Assembly: GCF_900108485.1 (NCBI RefSeq)
Contig: NZ_FNXF01000022.1
Coordinates: 1-46,995, forward strand
Source: Rheinheimera pacifica
GTDB taxonomy: Bacteria > Pseudomonadota > Gammaproteobacteria > Enterobacterales > Alteromonadaceae
Direction of reading: 5' to 3'
DNA length: 46,995 bases
Part shown: in pieces, positions 7,677 through 17,013 of the stretch
Position numbering within the stretch: the first letter of the stretch is position 1
Layout of the letters: every line of letters begins with the position of its first letter
The notes under the pieces: model-generated
The model's database searches: none
Seen by the model: the letters and a program-made list of their open reading frames with translations, nothing else
Told to the model about the DNA's origin: nothing
Program-made: the position numbers and the translations under genes

Positions 7677-9206
7677 ATGACGGTTATTCGCCAGCAAGAC
7701 TTTATCGACAGCATCGAAGATGCGCTGCAGTACATCTCTTATTATCATCCGCTGGATTTTATCAAAGCGCTGGAAGTGGCCTACCACAAAGAGCAAAACC
7801 AGGCGGCAAAAGATGCCATAGCACAAATTTTAATTAACTCCCGTATGTCGGCAGAAGGCCACCGGCCAATTTGTCAGGACACCGGCATTGTGACCTGCTT
7901 TGTTAAAATTGGTATGGATGTCAAATGGGATAAAACCGATATGACAGTGCAGCAGATGGTGGACGAAGGTACCCGCCGTGCTTACTTAAACCCGGATAAT
8001 CCGCTGCGCGCTTCCATAGTGGCAGATCCTGCCGGTGGCCGTAAAAATACCAAAGATAATACGCCCTCTGTAGTGCATATCGATTTAGTGGCTGGCCACC
8101 ATGTTGAAGTGATGATTGCTGCCAAAGGCGGTGGCTCGGAAAATAAAACCAAGATGGCGATGTTAAACCCGTCTGATTCCATTGTCGATTGGGTGCTGGA
8201 AACGCTGCCGAAAATGGGCGCCGGCTGGTGTCCGCCTGGCATGCTGGGCATAGGTATAGGCGGTACAGCCGAAAAAGCGGCCGTACTGGCCAAAGAAGCC
8301 TTAATGGAGCCGGTAGATATTCAGGACTTAATTGCTAAAGGTGCAGAAACCGCCGATGAAAAGCTGCGCTTAGAGCTGTACGAAAAAGTAAACAAACTGG
8401 GTATTGGTGCTCAGGGCCTTGGTGGTTTAACCACGGTAGTAGATGTGAAAATTAACAGTGTGCCAACCCATGCTGCCAGCTTGCCGGTAGTGATGATCCC
8501 TAACTGCGCCGCTACGCGCCATCTGCATTTTCATTTAGATGGCACAGGCCCTGCTGATATTCAGCCGCCAAAACTGGAAGACTGGCCACAGGTCACCTGG
8601 GAGCTGGGTGCCAATGTGCGCCGGGTAAACCTGGATACGGTAACGCCGCAAGATGTATTAGAGTGGAAAGCCGGCGAAACGGTGCTACTAAGCGGCAAAA
8701 TGCTGACCGGCCGTGATGCTGCACATAAACGCATTGCCGATATGCTAAATCGTGGCGAAGCACTGCCCGATGGCGTCGACTTTAAAAACCGCTTTATTTA
8801 CTACGTTGGCCCGGTAGATGCGGTGGGTGATGAAGTAGTAGGCCCGGCCGGCCCGACTACTGCCACGCGGATGGACAAATTTACCGATATGATGCTGTCG
8901 CAAACCGGTTTGCTTGGCATGATTGGTAAGTCAGAGCGCGGTGATAAAACCGTGGCCAGCATTAAGCAGCACAAAGCGGTGTATTTAATGGCGGTAGGCG
9001 GCGCGGCTTATCTGGTGTCTAAAGCGATTAAAAAATCCCGCGTGGTGGCCTTTGCCGATTTAGGCATGGAAGCCATTTACGAGTTTGATGTGCAGGATAT
9101 GCCGGTAACGGTAGCGGTAGACTCCAATGGCAACAACGTGCATCAGCAAGGCCCGGCCATCTGGAAAGTGAATATTGAAAATATGGATACAGCGCTTAAG
9201 GCCTGA
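7677..9206 (+). CDS. fumA: Class I fumarate hydratase (iron-sulfur)
   Basis: The 509-residue enzyme interconverts fumarate and L-malate in the TCA cycle. The cluster cysteines are visible at Cys66 (RPICQDTG), Cys185 (GAGWCPPGMLG) and Cys277 (IPNCAATRH), as expected for a [4Fe-4S] class I fumarase. The N-terminal alpha domain (about 1-290) and C-terminal beta domain (about 320-505, with GPAGPTTATRMDKFTDMML) are fused as in FumA/FumB. AGGTAAAACAAC precedes the ATG. It is monocistronic, with a strong terminator directly after it. The symbol is by family; FumA, FumB and FumD types cannot be separated here. Confidence 0.95.
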   Translation: MTVIRQQDFIDSIEDALQYISYYHPLDFIKALEVAYHKEQNQAAKDAIAQILINSRMSAEGHRPICQDTGIVTCFVKIGMDVKWDKTDMTVQQMVDEGTRRAYLNPDNPLRASIVADPAGGRKNTKDNTPSVVHIDLVAGHHVEVMIAAKGGGSENKTKMAMLNPSDSIVDWVLETLPKMGAGWCPPGMLGIGIGGTAEKAAVLAKEALMEPVDIQDLIAKGAETADEKLRLELYEKVNKLGIGAQGLGGLTTVVDVKINSVPTHAASLPVVMIPNCAATRHLHFHLDGTGPADIQPPKLEDWPQVTWELGANVRRVNLDTVTPQDVLEWKAGETVLLSGKMLTGRDAAHKRIADMLNRGEALPDGVDFKNRFIYYVGPVDAVGDEVVGPAGPTTATRMDKFTDMMLSQTGLLGMIGKSERGDKTVASIKQHKAVYLMAVGGAAYLVSKAIKKSRVVAFADLGMEAIYEFDVQDMPVTVAVDSNGNNVHQQGPAIWKVNIENMDTALKA

Positions 9207-9212
9207 TCCGAT

Positions 9213-9246
9213 AAAAGGCCGCAGCAATAACTGTGGCCTTTTTTTT
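9213..9246 (+). terminator. Rho-independent terminator of the fumarase gene
   Basis: AAAAGGCCGCAG and CTGTGGCCTTTT form a stem with one mismatch or wobble and a CAATAA loop, followed by a run of eight T. It starts 6 bases after the stop codon. Confidence 0.9.
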
Positions 9247-9269
9247 GCCGCTAACATGGTGATAATAAC

Positions 9270-9314
9270 AAGGCTGTCGATAACTACATTTGCGATAACT
9301 GGATTTGCAATAAC
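9270..9314 (+). repeat. Three imperfect 15-bp tandem repeats upstream of the S9 peptidase
   Basis: Three consecutive 15-mers end in GATAAC, GATAAC and AATAAC; the second and third share the pattern ATTTGCRATAAC. They lie between the fumarase terminator and the peptidase ribosome binding site, where a promoter or operator would be expected. No function is demonstrated. Confidence 0.55.
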
Positions 9315-9336
9315 AAAAATAATCAGGGGACCCATA

Positions 9337-11358
9337 ATGAAACAAACTTTAGTTGCGCTGTCAGTATTATTAAGCGGGGCCGTGATGGCCAAAGCGCCAC
9401 TGACGGTAGAACATTTAAATCAGTTTAATAAGCTGCATGATGTGGTGTTGTCGCCCGATGGCCGCTTTTTAGTTTACGGCCAAACCAACGGCGGTTTTAG
9501 CCCGGCAGATACGTCCAGCGACTTATATCTGATGGATTTATCCAACCTGAACAAAGTCACCCGCATAACCCAGAGTGCCGGCCGTGAAAGCCAGCTGCAG
9601 TGGGCCAATGATGGCCAAAGTATTTATTTTATTGCCAACCGCAGTGGCACCAATCAGGTATGGCAGTTGCCGTTATATGGTGGTGAGGCGTTGCAAATTA
9701 CCGATTTGCCGCTGCCGGTAGAGGGGTTTAAAGTCTCTGCAAATAACAAGCAACTGGCGCTGGCATTGTCGGTAAAGCCAGGTTGCCAGAACCTGCAATG
9801 TACGCTGGATGCTAAAGCGGCTGATGCGGCGAAAAAAGATACGGCTATGGCGTACGATCAGTTAATGGTGCGCCACTGGGACAGCTGGTTAACACCTTAT
9901 CGCAGCCATTTACATATTGCAGAGCTTGGCAAGGGCACAGTAAAGAATGCTGTTAACCTGATGAGTGAGTGGAATACCGATATTGCAGGTATTAACGAAG
10001 TGGCTTTTACGCCGGATAACGAAAGCCTGGTATTCAGTGCCAAAATCCCGGCTGAAGATCAGGCCTGGCATACCAATTACGACATTTTTAAAGTGCCGGT
10101 AAGTGGCGGTGAAAAGCAAAATATGACAGAGGCAAACCCGGCCTGGGATGCGCAGCCATCGTTCTCTGCTGACGGCCGTTTTATGGCCTACAAAGCCATG
10201 AGTAAACCACAGGCTGAAGCGGATAAATTCAGTTTGATACTGCTGGATATGGTAACAGGGCAGCGCAACGAACTGGCGCCGGAGTTTGACCGCTCAATCA
10301 GTGATTACAAATTTGGTCCGGATAACCGCACTATTTATGTCACCACTCAGGATGTAGGCCAGTACAGCATTTATGCTATTAACACCAGTTTTGGTGATGT
10401 GCGCAAAGTGCATGGCGATGGTACTGCCGGAGCATTGAACGTAGCCAGTGACAAAATTGTGTTTACTAACCACAAACTGGATATGCCACCTGAGGTATTT
10501 CAGTTAAGCACAGATGGTGGCAGCTTAACACAGCTGACCGATATCAATGCCAATTGGCGCAAAGCAGTACAATTTGGCGACTATGAGCAATTTAGCTTTA
10601 AAGGTGCTAACGACGCTACGGTATACGGCTATCTGGTAAAACCCTGGGATTTTGATGCAAAGAAAAAATACCCGATGGCGTTTTTAGTACACGGCGGGCC
10701 GCAGGGCAGTTTTGGCAATATGTTTAACGAGCGCTGGAACGCGCAAATGTATGCAGCCAAAGGCTATGCGGTAGTAATGGTCGATTTTCATGGCTCTACC
10801 GGTTATGGCCAGGCTTTTACCGACTCAATCAGCCGTGACTGGGGAGGTAAGCCGCTGGAAGATCTGAAAAAAGGTTTTGACTATATAGTACAGGCGCAGC
10901 CGTGGATAGATGCTAACCGCGCTTGTGCACTTGGCGCATCTTACGGTGGCTATATGATGAACTGGATTGCCGGCAACTGGCCAACCGGTTTTAAATGCCT
11001 GGTAAACCATGCAGGTTTATATGATATGCCAAGCTTTTACGGCAGCACTGAAGAGTTGTGGTTCCCGGAGTTTGATTTAGGCGGGCCGGTTTGGCAGGCT
11101 GAGTCGGATTATCAGAAATTTAACCCGGCTGCTCTGGCCGATAAGTGGCAAACGCCCATGCTGGTTATTCACGGCTTAAAAGATTACCGCGTACCTTATG
11201 CTCAGGGCTTGGGCGCCTTTACTAATTTGCAACGCAAGGGGATAGATTCCCGGTTGGTGATCTTTCCGGATGAAAATCACTGGATCTTAAATAAAGATAA
11301 CCGTGTGCGCTGGTATAACGAAGTATTTCAGTGGCTGGATAAATATACAAAAGGCTGA
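9337..11358 (+). CDS. Secreted S9-family serine peptidase (dipeptidyl/acylaminoacyl peptidase type)
   Basis: I start at the ATG at 9337, which has GGGGA six bases upstream and opens with the signal peptide MKQTLVALSVLLSGAVMAKA; an in-frame earlier start would overlap fumarase. The 673-residue precursor has an N-terminal beta-propeller (about 25-400, with PDGRFLVYG and ADGRFMAYK repeats) that gates access, and a C-terminal alpha/beta hydrolase domain. The catalytic triad is Ser535 (GASYGGYM), Asp616 (HGLKDYRVPYAQG) and His648 (ENHW). It should cleave short peptides in the periplasm or outside the cell. Substrate preference (DPP-like or acylaminoacyl-like) cannot be read from sequence. Confidence 0.93.
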   Translation: MKQTLVALSVLLSGAVMAKAPLTVEHLNQFNKLHDVVLSPDGRFLVYGQTNGGFSPADTSSDLYLMDLSNLNKVTRITQSAGRESQLQWANDGQSIYFIANRSGTNQVWQLPLYGGEALQITDLPLPVEGFKVSANNKQLALALSVKPGCQNLQCTLDAKAADAAKKDTAMAYDQLMVRHWDSWLTPYRSHLHIAELGKGTVKNAVNLMSEWNTDIAGINEVAFTPDNESLVFSAKIPAEDQAWHTNYDIFKVPVSGGEKQNMTEANPAWDAQPSFSADGRFMAYKAMSKPQAEADKFSLILLDMVTGQRNELAPEFDRSISDYKFGPDNRTIYVTTQDVGQYSIYAINTSFGDVRKVHGDGTAGALNVASDKIVFTNHKLDMPPEVFQLSTDGGSLTQLTDINANWRKAVQFGDYEQFSFKGANDATVYGYLVKPWDFDAKKKYPMAFLVHGGPQGSFGNMFNERWNAQMYAAKGYAVVMVDFHGSTGYGQAFTDSISRDWGGKPLEDLKKGFDYIVQAQPWIDANRACALGASYGGYMMNWIAGNWPTGFKCLVNHAGLYDMPSFYGSTEELWFPEFDLGGPVWQAESDYQKFNPAALADKWQTPMLVIHGLKDYRVPYAQGLGAFTNLQRKGIDSRLVIFPDENHWILNKDNRVRWYNEVFQWLDKYTKG

Positions 11359-11439
11359 TTCATTCAGCTGTTGTGACAGTAGTATTTACCGGCGGTATGC
11401 AAATATTACCCGCGCTGTATAGTCATGTCGAGCAGGTTA

Positions 11440-11503
11440 GCCGTGGTAAGACATAGTAATATATTGCTTATTATCAGCAATATAAGTGCTTATTTACCAC
11501 GGC
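11440..11503. repeat. Nested palindrome in the S9 peptidase/EF-hand intergenic region
   Basis: The outer arms GCCGTGGTAA (11440-11449) and TTACCACGGC (11494-11503) are perfectly complementary over 10 bp. Inside, ATATTGCT (11461-11468) pairs with AGCAATAT (11476-11483) around the loop TATTATC. There is no T run after it, so it is not a standard terminator. It could be a small palindromic mobile relic, a protein binding site or an RNA structure. Confidence 0.6.
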
Positions 11504-11590
11504 GAAAATGTGTTGGTACAACAGTTGCGTAGTTAATACCAGCTGCGCTTTTGCAGCACAGTTTTATTTAATAACTGAAGGAGATTTGAC

Positions 11591-11968
11591 ATGAAAAGAC
11601 ATATCAATTCTGCACTGGTATTAGCCTTATCACTGGTGTCTGCTTCGGCATTGGCTGCCAACAGCAAGTTTAATGAAATTGATCAGGACAATAATGGTTC
11701 AATTTCTAAAACAGAGTTTGAACGGCATATCGGTGATCGTTTTTTCGGTAAGATGGACCGCAACAGCGACGGTATGATTGATGAAAGCGAGTTCAGTGGT
11801 ACCCGTTTTGGTGGCAAATTAGCGGATTTTGATCGTGATGGCGACAGCCGCTTAACTCAGGCCGAGTTGTACAACGGTTTGTTTGAGAAATTTGATACTA
11901 ACCGTGATATGGTGCTGGACAAAGATGAATGGAAAAAAGTCCAGAGTGCTGGCATCGTTGCGAAATAA
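11591..11968 (+). CDS. Secreted EF-hand calcium-binding protein
   Basis: The 125-residue precursor has a signal peptide (about residues 1-22, ending ASALAA) and four EF-hand loops in the mature part: DQDNNGSISKTEF, DRNSDGMIDESEF, DRDGDSRLTQAEL and DTNRDMVLDKDEW. The first two have canonical Ca2+ ligands at positions 1, 3, 5 and 12. The third and fourth lack glycine at position 6, so they may bind weakly. The protein is probably periplasmic and may buffer or sense calcium; no partner gene is adjacent. GAAGGAGATTTGAC just before the ATG is a strong ribosome binding site. A terminator follows 9 bases after the stop. Confidence 0.9.
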   Translation: MKRHINSALVLALSLVSASALAANSKFNEIDQDNNGSISKTEFERHIGDRFFGKMDRNSDGMIDESEFSGTRFGGKLADFDRDGDSRLTQAELYNGLFEKFDTNRDMVLDKDEWKKVQSAGIVAK

Positions 11969-11977
11969 CATCATAAC

Positions 11978-12010
11978 ACGCCTGAGAGGGCTTGCTTCTC
12001 AGGCGTTTTT
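11978..12010 (+). terminator. Rho-independent terminator of the EF-hand gene
   Basis: The inverted repeat ACGCCTGAGA / TCTCAGGCGT, with a GGGCTTGCT loop region, is followed by a run of T. Confidence 0.88.
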
Positions 12011-12107
12011 CGCTATTTTACTTCCCTTCCACGTTAAGCCTTGCTTATTATGCTGTTGTACAAAGCCCCTGTAATAAATCTACTGACAGCAGATAGCAAG
12101 GACAGTT

Positions 12108-12464
12108 ATGAATTTTCAACAATGCCGTGATCATTGCCTGATGCAACTGCAAAGCATTGAAGACTTTCCGTTTGGCCCCGATACTTATGTTTATAAAGTG
12201 GCGGGTAAAATTTTCGCGATTTTAGGGGAAGAGCAAGGTGTAGCCCGGGTAAATTTAAAATGTGACCCCGCCGAAGCACTAATGTTGCGCGATATTTTTC
12301 CTGCCGTTACGCCTGGTTACCATATGAACAAACAGCACTGGAATACTGTGTTGCTTGATGGCAGCGTGCCGGATAACGAAATAAAACGACAGATTGAAAA
12401 CTCATATCAGTTGATTGTAAAAAGCCTGCCGAAAGTCAAAAGGCCGGTGTTAAGCTCAACCTGA
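12108..12464 (+). CDS. MmcQ/YjbR family protein
   Basis: The 118-residue protein shows the family pattern: FPFGPDTYVYKVAGKIFAIL (about 20-39), VNLKCDP, and PGYHMNKQHWNTVLLDG followed by a helix ending SYQLIVKSL. MmcQ/YjbR proteins have a CyaY-like fold and are often labelled DNA-binding, but their role in cells is poorly defined. AAGGA lies eight bases upstream of the ATG. It appears to be transcribed alone, between the EF-hand terminator and a DUF1287 gene. Confidence 0.88.
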   Translation: MNFQQCRDHCLMQLQSIEDFPFGPDTYVYKVAGKIFAILGEEQGVARVNLKCDPAEALMLRDIFPAVTPGYHMNKQHWNTVLLDGSVPDNEIKRQIENSYQLIVKSLPKVKRPVLSST

Positions 12465-12544
12465 ATTTAGTGAGGCAATTCCTGAACTTTAGTTATAGCG
12501 CTGAGCCTTACGGCAGAGTCTGAATGTGTTGCCCGGAGTGCTGA

Positions 12545-13171
12545 ATGCCAGTTTTTTTTGTGTTACCCCATCACTTAAAATTAACCTTACTATTGGTGCT
12601 GTGGTTATTGCCGCAGCACAGTATTGCAGAAGTGTTTAGCGATAAACTGGTCGAGGCTGCACTAAAACGCACCGAGCAACAGGTGCGGTACGACGGCCGT
12701 TATATGCGTATTGCTTACCCTAATGGTGACGTACCGGCTGATATCGGTGTTTGTACAGATGTAGTGATCCGCAGTTACCGCGCCTTGGGTATAGATTTAC
12801 AGCAATTGGTGCACGAGGATATGCGCGATAATTTTGCATTATATCCATCGAAACGGATTTGGGGTTTAACCAGGCCAGACAGTAATATTGATCATCGCCG
12901 CGTGCCTAATTTGCAAACATTTTTTAGTCGCCATGGCAAAAGCTTAGCGGTTAGTCAGCAGGGCAATAATTATCAGCCGGGAGATTTGGTTACCTGGATG
13001 TTGCCGGGTAATTTGCCGCACATAGGCATAGTGGTTAATAAAACCTCTGCCGACGGCCAGCGGCCGTTAATTGTGCATAATATTGGTGCCGGGCCGGTAC
13101 TGGCAGATATGCTGTTTGATTACAACATTACCGGCCATTACCGCTTTACGCCTGGTACAGGTTCTCAGTAG
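12545..13171 (+). CDS. DUF1287 protein (YijF-like), exported
   Basis: The 208-residue protein has an N-terminal hydrophobic segment (about 10-28, LTLLLVLWLLPQHSIA) that reads as a signal peptide. The DUF1287 core follows: YPNGDVPADIGVCTDVVIRSYRALG (about 58-82), LYPSKRIWGLTRPDSNIDHRRVPN and YQPGDLVTWMLPGNLPHIGIVV. The conserved Cys in GVCTDVV and the His in LPHIGIV are arranged like the catalytic Cys and His of NlpC/P60-type papain-fold enzymes. A cell-wall or amide hydrolase role is therefore plausible but unproven. It converges on the FrnE-like gene with only four bases between stops. Confidence 0.85.
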   Translation: MPVFFVLPHHLKLTLLLVLWLLPQHSIAEVFSDKLVEAALKRTEQQVRYDGRYMRIAYPNGDVPADIGVCTDVVIRSYRALGIDLQQLVHEDMRDNFALYPSKRIWGLTRPDSNIDHRRVPNLQTFFSRHGKSLAVSQQGNNYQPGDLVTWMLPGNLPHIGIVVNKTSADGQRPLIVHNIGAGPVLADMLFDYNITGHYRFTPGTGSQ

Positions 13172-13175
13172 CCGG

Positions 13176-13820
13176 TTAAGCCATTTCAGCGGCGATTTGC
13201 TGCAGGCTGGCAGCCAGTTGGGCGGGTTCCTGCGCACCGGAAATCAAGTAGCGGTTATTGATAATAAACGCCGGTACCGATGAAATGCCGGCTTGCTGAT
13301 AATTCGCTATATCTTCAGTTACGCTATCGGCGTAGTCATCTCCAGACAAAATGCGCTCCGCCTGTGCTTTGTCCAGCCCGGCCTGTTCGGCGCAGTTAGC
13401 CAATACCGTTGCGTCAGATACATCTTTAGCTTCACCAAAATAGGCATCAAACAGTGCCAGTTTCATCGCGGTTGCTTTATTCTCTGTAGCCGCCCATTTC
13501 ACCAGCCGGTGGCCATCGAAAGTATTACAGGTATAACGCTGCTGCATTTTGCTGAAGTTAAGTCCTAAATCTGCAGCTATTTTCATCATATTGGCCTGGC
13601 TAGCGCGCATTTCATCTTCGCTGCGGCCATATTTGCGGCTAAGCGCCGGCAAAATAGGTTCTTGCGGCGCATTTTTATCCGGGTTTAGTTCAAACGCATG
13701 CCACTCGAGCTCAATCTGCAGCTGTGGCAGAGTTGCCACGGCTTGCTGCAACCGGGCGTAGCCGATAGCACACCAGGGGCAGGCGATATCTGATACCAAA
13801 TCAATTTTCAGTGTGGTCAT
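13176..13820 (-). CDS. DsbA-family oxidoreductase, FrnE/2-hydroxychromene isomerase-like, cytoplasmic
   Basis: The 214-residue protein lacks a signal peptide. It starts with a thioredoxin-fold strand and the motif CPWC at 14-17, followed by an alpha-helical insertion and a cis-proline loop (ISSVPAFIINNRYLISG, about 178-194). This is the FrnE pattern; characterised members act as cytoplasmic disulfide isomerases or oxidoreductases, some linked to oxidative stress. Its ATG overlaps the stop of the upstream periplasmic DsbA gene by four bases (ATGA), so the two are translationally coupled although they probably act in different compartments. Confidence 0.9.
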   Translation of the reverse strand: MTTLKIDLVSDIACPWCAIGYARLQQAVATLPQLQIELEWHAFELNPDKNAPQEPILPALSRKYGRSEDEMRASQANMMKIAADLGLNFSKMQQRYTCNTFDGHRLVKWAATENKATAMKLALFDAYFGEAKDVSDATVLANCAEQAGLDKAQAERILSGDDYADSVTEDIANYQQAGISSVPAFIINNRYLISGAQEPAQLAASLQQIAAEMA

Positions 13821-14440
13821 TCGGTTCCAACCTCGGGCGTTAAAGTCAGTAAATAGTTCACCAGCGCATTAAACTGCTGCTGTGATGACACCGCGCTGAT
13901 ATTTACCATGTATTTGTCGTTAATAATAAAACTGGGCACTGAGCGCACTGCGGCTTGCTCAATGGCCTGATCAAAATCGGCCACCATAGCAGTAACCGGC
14001 ATACTATCGAAGTTAGCGTCAAACTGTCTGGCGGTTACTCCGGCTTTGCTGAACAGGGCTTGAAGCGCTGCTCTGTCTGCGGGTGGTTGGCGTTGCTGGT
14101 GAATTTGTGTAAACAGCAATGGGGTAAACTGCTCTTCAACATTAAGCGTTACCGCCATGGCATGGGCGCGTTGTACAGTGGGTGCCATTTTACCGCCATG
14201 AAAAGATACCGGTATTTTTTGTACACTGATACCAGCAGGTAAAGCCTGTTTTAGCTCTGCAACTATGGGTTCAAAGTTATAACAAAACGGGCAGTAGTAA
14301 GAAAAAAACTCTACTACCTTGGTATTGGCACTCTGTGTTGTATTAAGCACCTGATAGTGCTCACCTTCGTTAAATTTGTCGCTGGCATTTACAAAACTGG
14401 CGCCCAGTAGCAGGGTAAAAGCAAAAAGGAGTTGTTTCAT
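13817..14440 (-). CDS. dsbA: Periplasmic thiol:disulfide interchange protein DsbA
   Basis: The 207-residue precursor has a signal peptide (MKQLLFAFTLLLGASFVNA) and a DsbA thioredoxin fold with an inserted helical domain. The active site at Cys50-Cys53 is CPFC within FFSYYCPFCYNFEP, where E. coli DsbA has CPHC. The cis-proline loop is VRSVPSFIIN. It should oxidise cysteine pairs in newly exported proteins and be re-oxidised by DsbB, which is not in the window. The Phe in the dipeptide is expected to change the redox potential compared with His. It is the first gene of a two-gene operon with the FrnE-like protein. Confidence 0.9.
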   Translation of the reverse strand: MKQLLFAFTLLLGASFVNASDKFNEGEHYQVLNTTQSANTKVVEFFSYYCPFCYNFEPIVAELKQALPAGISVQKIPVSFHGGKMAPTVQRAHAMAVTLNVEEQFTPLLFTQIHQQRQPPADRAALQALFSKAGVTARQFDANFDSMPVTAMVADFDQAIEQAAVRSVPSFIINDKYMVNISAVSSQQQFNALVNYLLTLTPEVGTE

Positions 14441-14522
14441 TACGTATCCAAAACAGTAAATAATACTAAAACGCTACCACAGCACAGGCTGACAGCCAAG
14501 CTGGACTGCTACAAATGCGCAG

Positions 14523-15392
14523 TTAATTAAGCTTAGTAGCAAGATAATCTACCAACACCCGTACCTTGGCAGATAAATGCCGGTTTTGCGGATATATCGC
14601 CCAGATACCATCATCTGGCTGGCGTAGCGGGTTTAGCACAGCCACCAGCTCACCGCTTTGTAATTTACTGCCGACATAATAATCCGGTAACTGCACCAGC
14701 CCAAGGCCTTTAAGTGCGGCGTCCATTAATGCTACGCCACTGTTACAAACAATACGGCCCTGCGGTTTAAACTGCACTAATTTTCCCTGTTGCATAAAAC
14801 GCCACTGCGCCACTGTGCCGGTTAAACACTGGTGCTGCGTAAGATCAGCCAGGTTTTGTGGCGTACCGTTCTGAGCTAAATAGACCGGGGAAGCCACGAC
14901 ATACTGTGTACGGCTTGCCAGTTTACGGGCGATAAGGCTGGAGCTTTCCAATGTGCCTAACCTGATAGCTAAATCAAAGCCACCCTGAACTAAATCCAGC
15001 TTGTTGTTGGTTAGTTGTAAATCCAGTTCAGTGTCGGGGTATTGCTGCATAAAGTCATGCAGTAGCGGCGCTATACGGGTTTCGCCATAAAATACCGGCG
15101 CGGTCAGTTTAATCTGGCCGCGCGGGGTGGCTTTTAAGTTAGCTAAAGTGCGGTTGGCTTCCTCTAAACTGGCTACCAAATGCCGGCAGTGCTGCAAATA
15201 CAATAAGCCTTCTTCGGTTAAGCTAACGCTACGCGTACTGCGATACAGCAGTTTTATCGCCAGTGTGGCTTCCAGTTCGGCAATATTGCGGCTTACCTGG
15301 GCTACTGAAATACCCAGTTGCTTTGCGGCTTTGGTAAAGCTTTGCAGCTCTGCTACCGCTACAAATTCGCTGATGCCAATCCAATGTTTCAC
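14523..15392 (-). CDS. LysR-family transcriptional regulator, divergent from frmA
   Basis: The 289-residue protein has an N-terminal winged helix-turn-helix (about 1-62; FTKAAKQLGISVAQVSRNIAELE) and a periplasmic-binding-protein-like effector domain (about 88-285). It is transcribed divergently from frmA across 288 bases, the usual arrangement for a LysR regulator of its neighbour. Control of the formaldehyde-detoxification genes is therefore likely but inferred. The effector is unknown; formaldehyde, S-hydroxymethylglutathione or a metabolite are candidates. The shared intergenic region also contains a 108-bp hairpin repeat (15437-15544). Confidence 0.9.
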   Translation of the reverse strand: MKHWIGISEFVAVAELQSFTKAAKQLGISVAQVSRNIAELEATLAIKLLYRSTRSVSLTEEGLLYLQHCRHLVASLEEANRTLANLKATPRGQIKLTAPVFYGETRIAPLLHDFMQQYPDTELDLQLTNNKLDLVQGGFDLAIRLGTLESSSLIARKLASRTQYVVASPVYLAQNGTPQNLADLTQHQCLTGTVAQWRFMQQGKLVQFKPQGRIVCNSGVALMDAALKGLGLVQLPDYYVGSKLQSGELVAVLNPLRQPDDGIWAIYPQNRHLSAKVRVLVDYLATKLN

Positions 15393-15436
15393 TATAGAAC
15401 CTTATTTTTCTGACCAGATTGTTTGCCGGATACGAA

Positions 15437-15544
15437 GGCAGCGGTTAGAACCCCGTTCAGGTTGCCACAGAGTGTCTGAGCGAACGCGCCAGCGTGAGTG
15501 AGTTGCTGTGGCAAGCCTGGGCGGGTGTTGTAACGCAAGCTGCC
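15437..15544. repeat. Hairpin-forming intergenic repeat, copy A (upstream of frmA)
   Basis: The two ends are complementary: GGCAGC, AACCCCGTTCAGG and TTGCCACAG on the left pair with CTGTGGCAA, CCTGGGCGGGTGTT and GCTGCC on the right. The core AACCCCGTT, then GCCACAGAGTGTCTGAGC, then GTTGCTGTGGC, then GGCGGGTGTTGTAA is shared with copy B at 16821-16990. The centre is only about 35 bases long. It lies between the divergent LysR and frmA promoters and resembles a non-autonomous palindromic element (MITE- or REP-like). I cannot name the family. Confidence 0.75.
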
Positions 15545-15680
15545 GACTCCGCTTTTCCATTTATGAAAAACTGATTTGCATTTTAGTGCTATTCATACTG
15601 ATATGGCAAAAATAAAAATCAGGTTACACTTGTAGCCAATGCTAGTATTGCCAGTGCAACTTACGTAAAAGGACAACTAA

Positions 15681-16799
<1,119 letters not shown>

Positions 16800-16820
16800 T
16801 ATCAAGCAAATGTAATTGAT

Positions 16821-16990
16821 GGACGGATTACAACCCCGTTTTGGTCGCCACAGAGTGTCTGAGCCCTGCCGCAGGCTGGCGACAAATTCGTCTGGAACGA
16901 ATTTGAACAGCTTCAGCTGGCCTCTGGTGTCGGGCAGGATAGCCCGACATAGTTGCTGTGGCGAGCCAAGGCGGGTGTTGTAATCTGTCC
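16821..16990. repeat. Hairpin-forming intergenic repeat, copy B (between frmA and fghA)
   Basis: The ends GGACGGATTACAACCCCG and CGGGTGTTGTAATCTGTCC are near-perfect inverted repeats, and TCGCCACAG pairs with CTGTGGCGA just inside them. Compared with copy A the stem sequence changed on both sides (TTGCCACAG/CTGTGGCAA there, TCGCCACAG/CTGTGGCGA here), so pairing is preserved. The larger centre contains two more hairpins: AAATTCGT/ACGAATTT near 16884-16904 and TGTCGGGC/GCCCGACA near 16928-16949. Confidence 0.78.
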
Positions 16991-17013
16991 TTACTTAACA
17001 CTATGGACAGACT

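Noticed and set aside
9175..9336. Upstream extension of the S9 peptidase
   Set aside because: It overlaps fumarase and its terminator, while the ATG at 9337 begins a clear signal peptide behind GGGGA.
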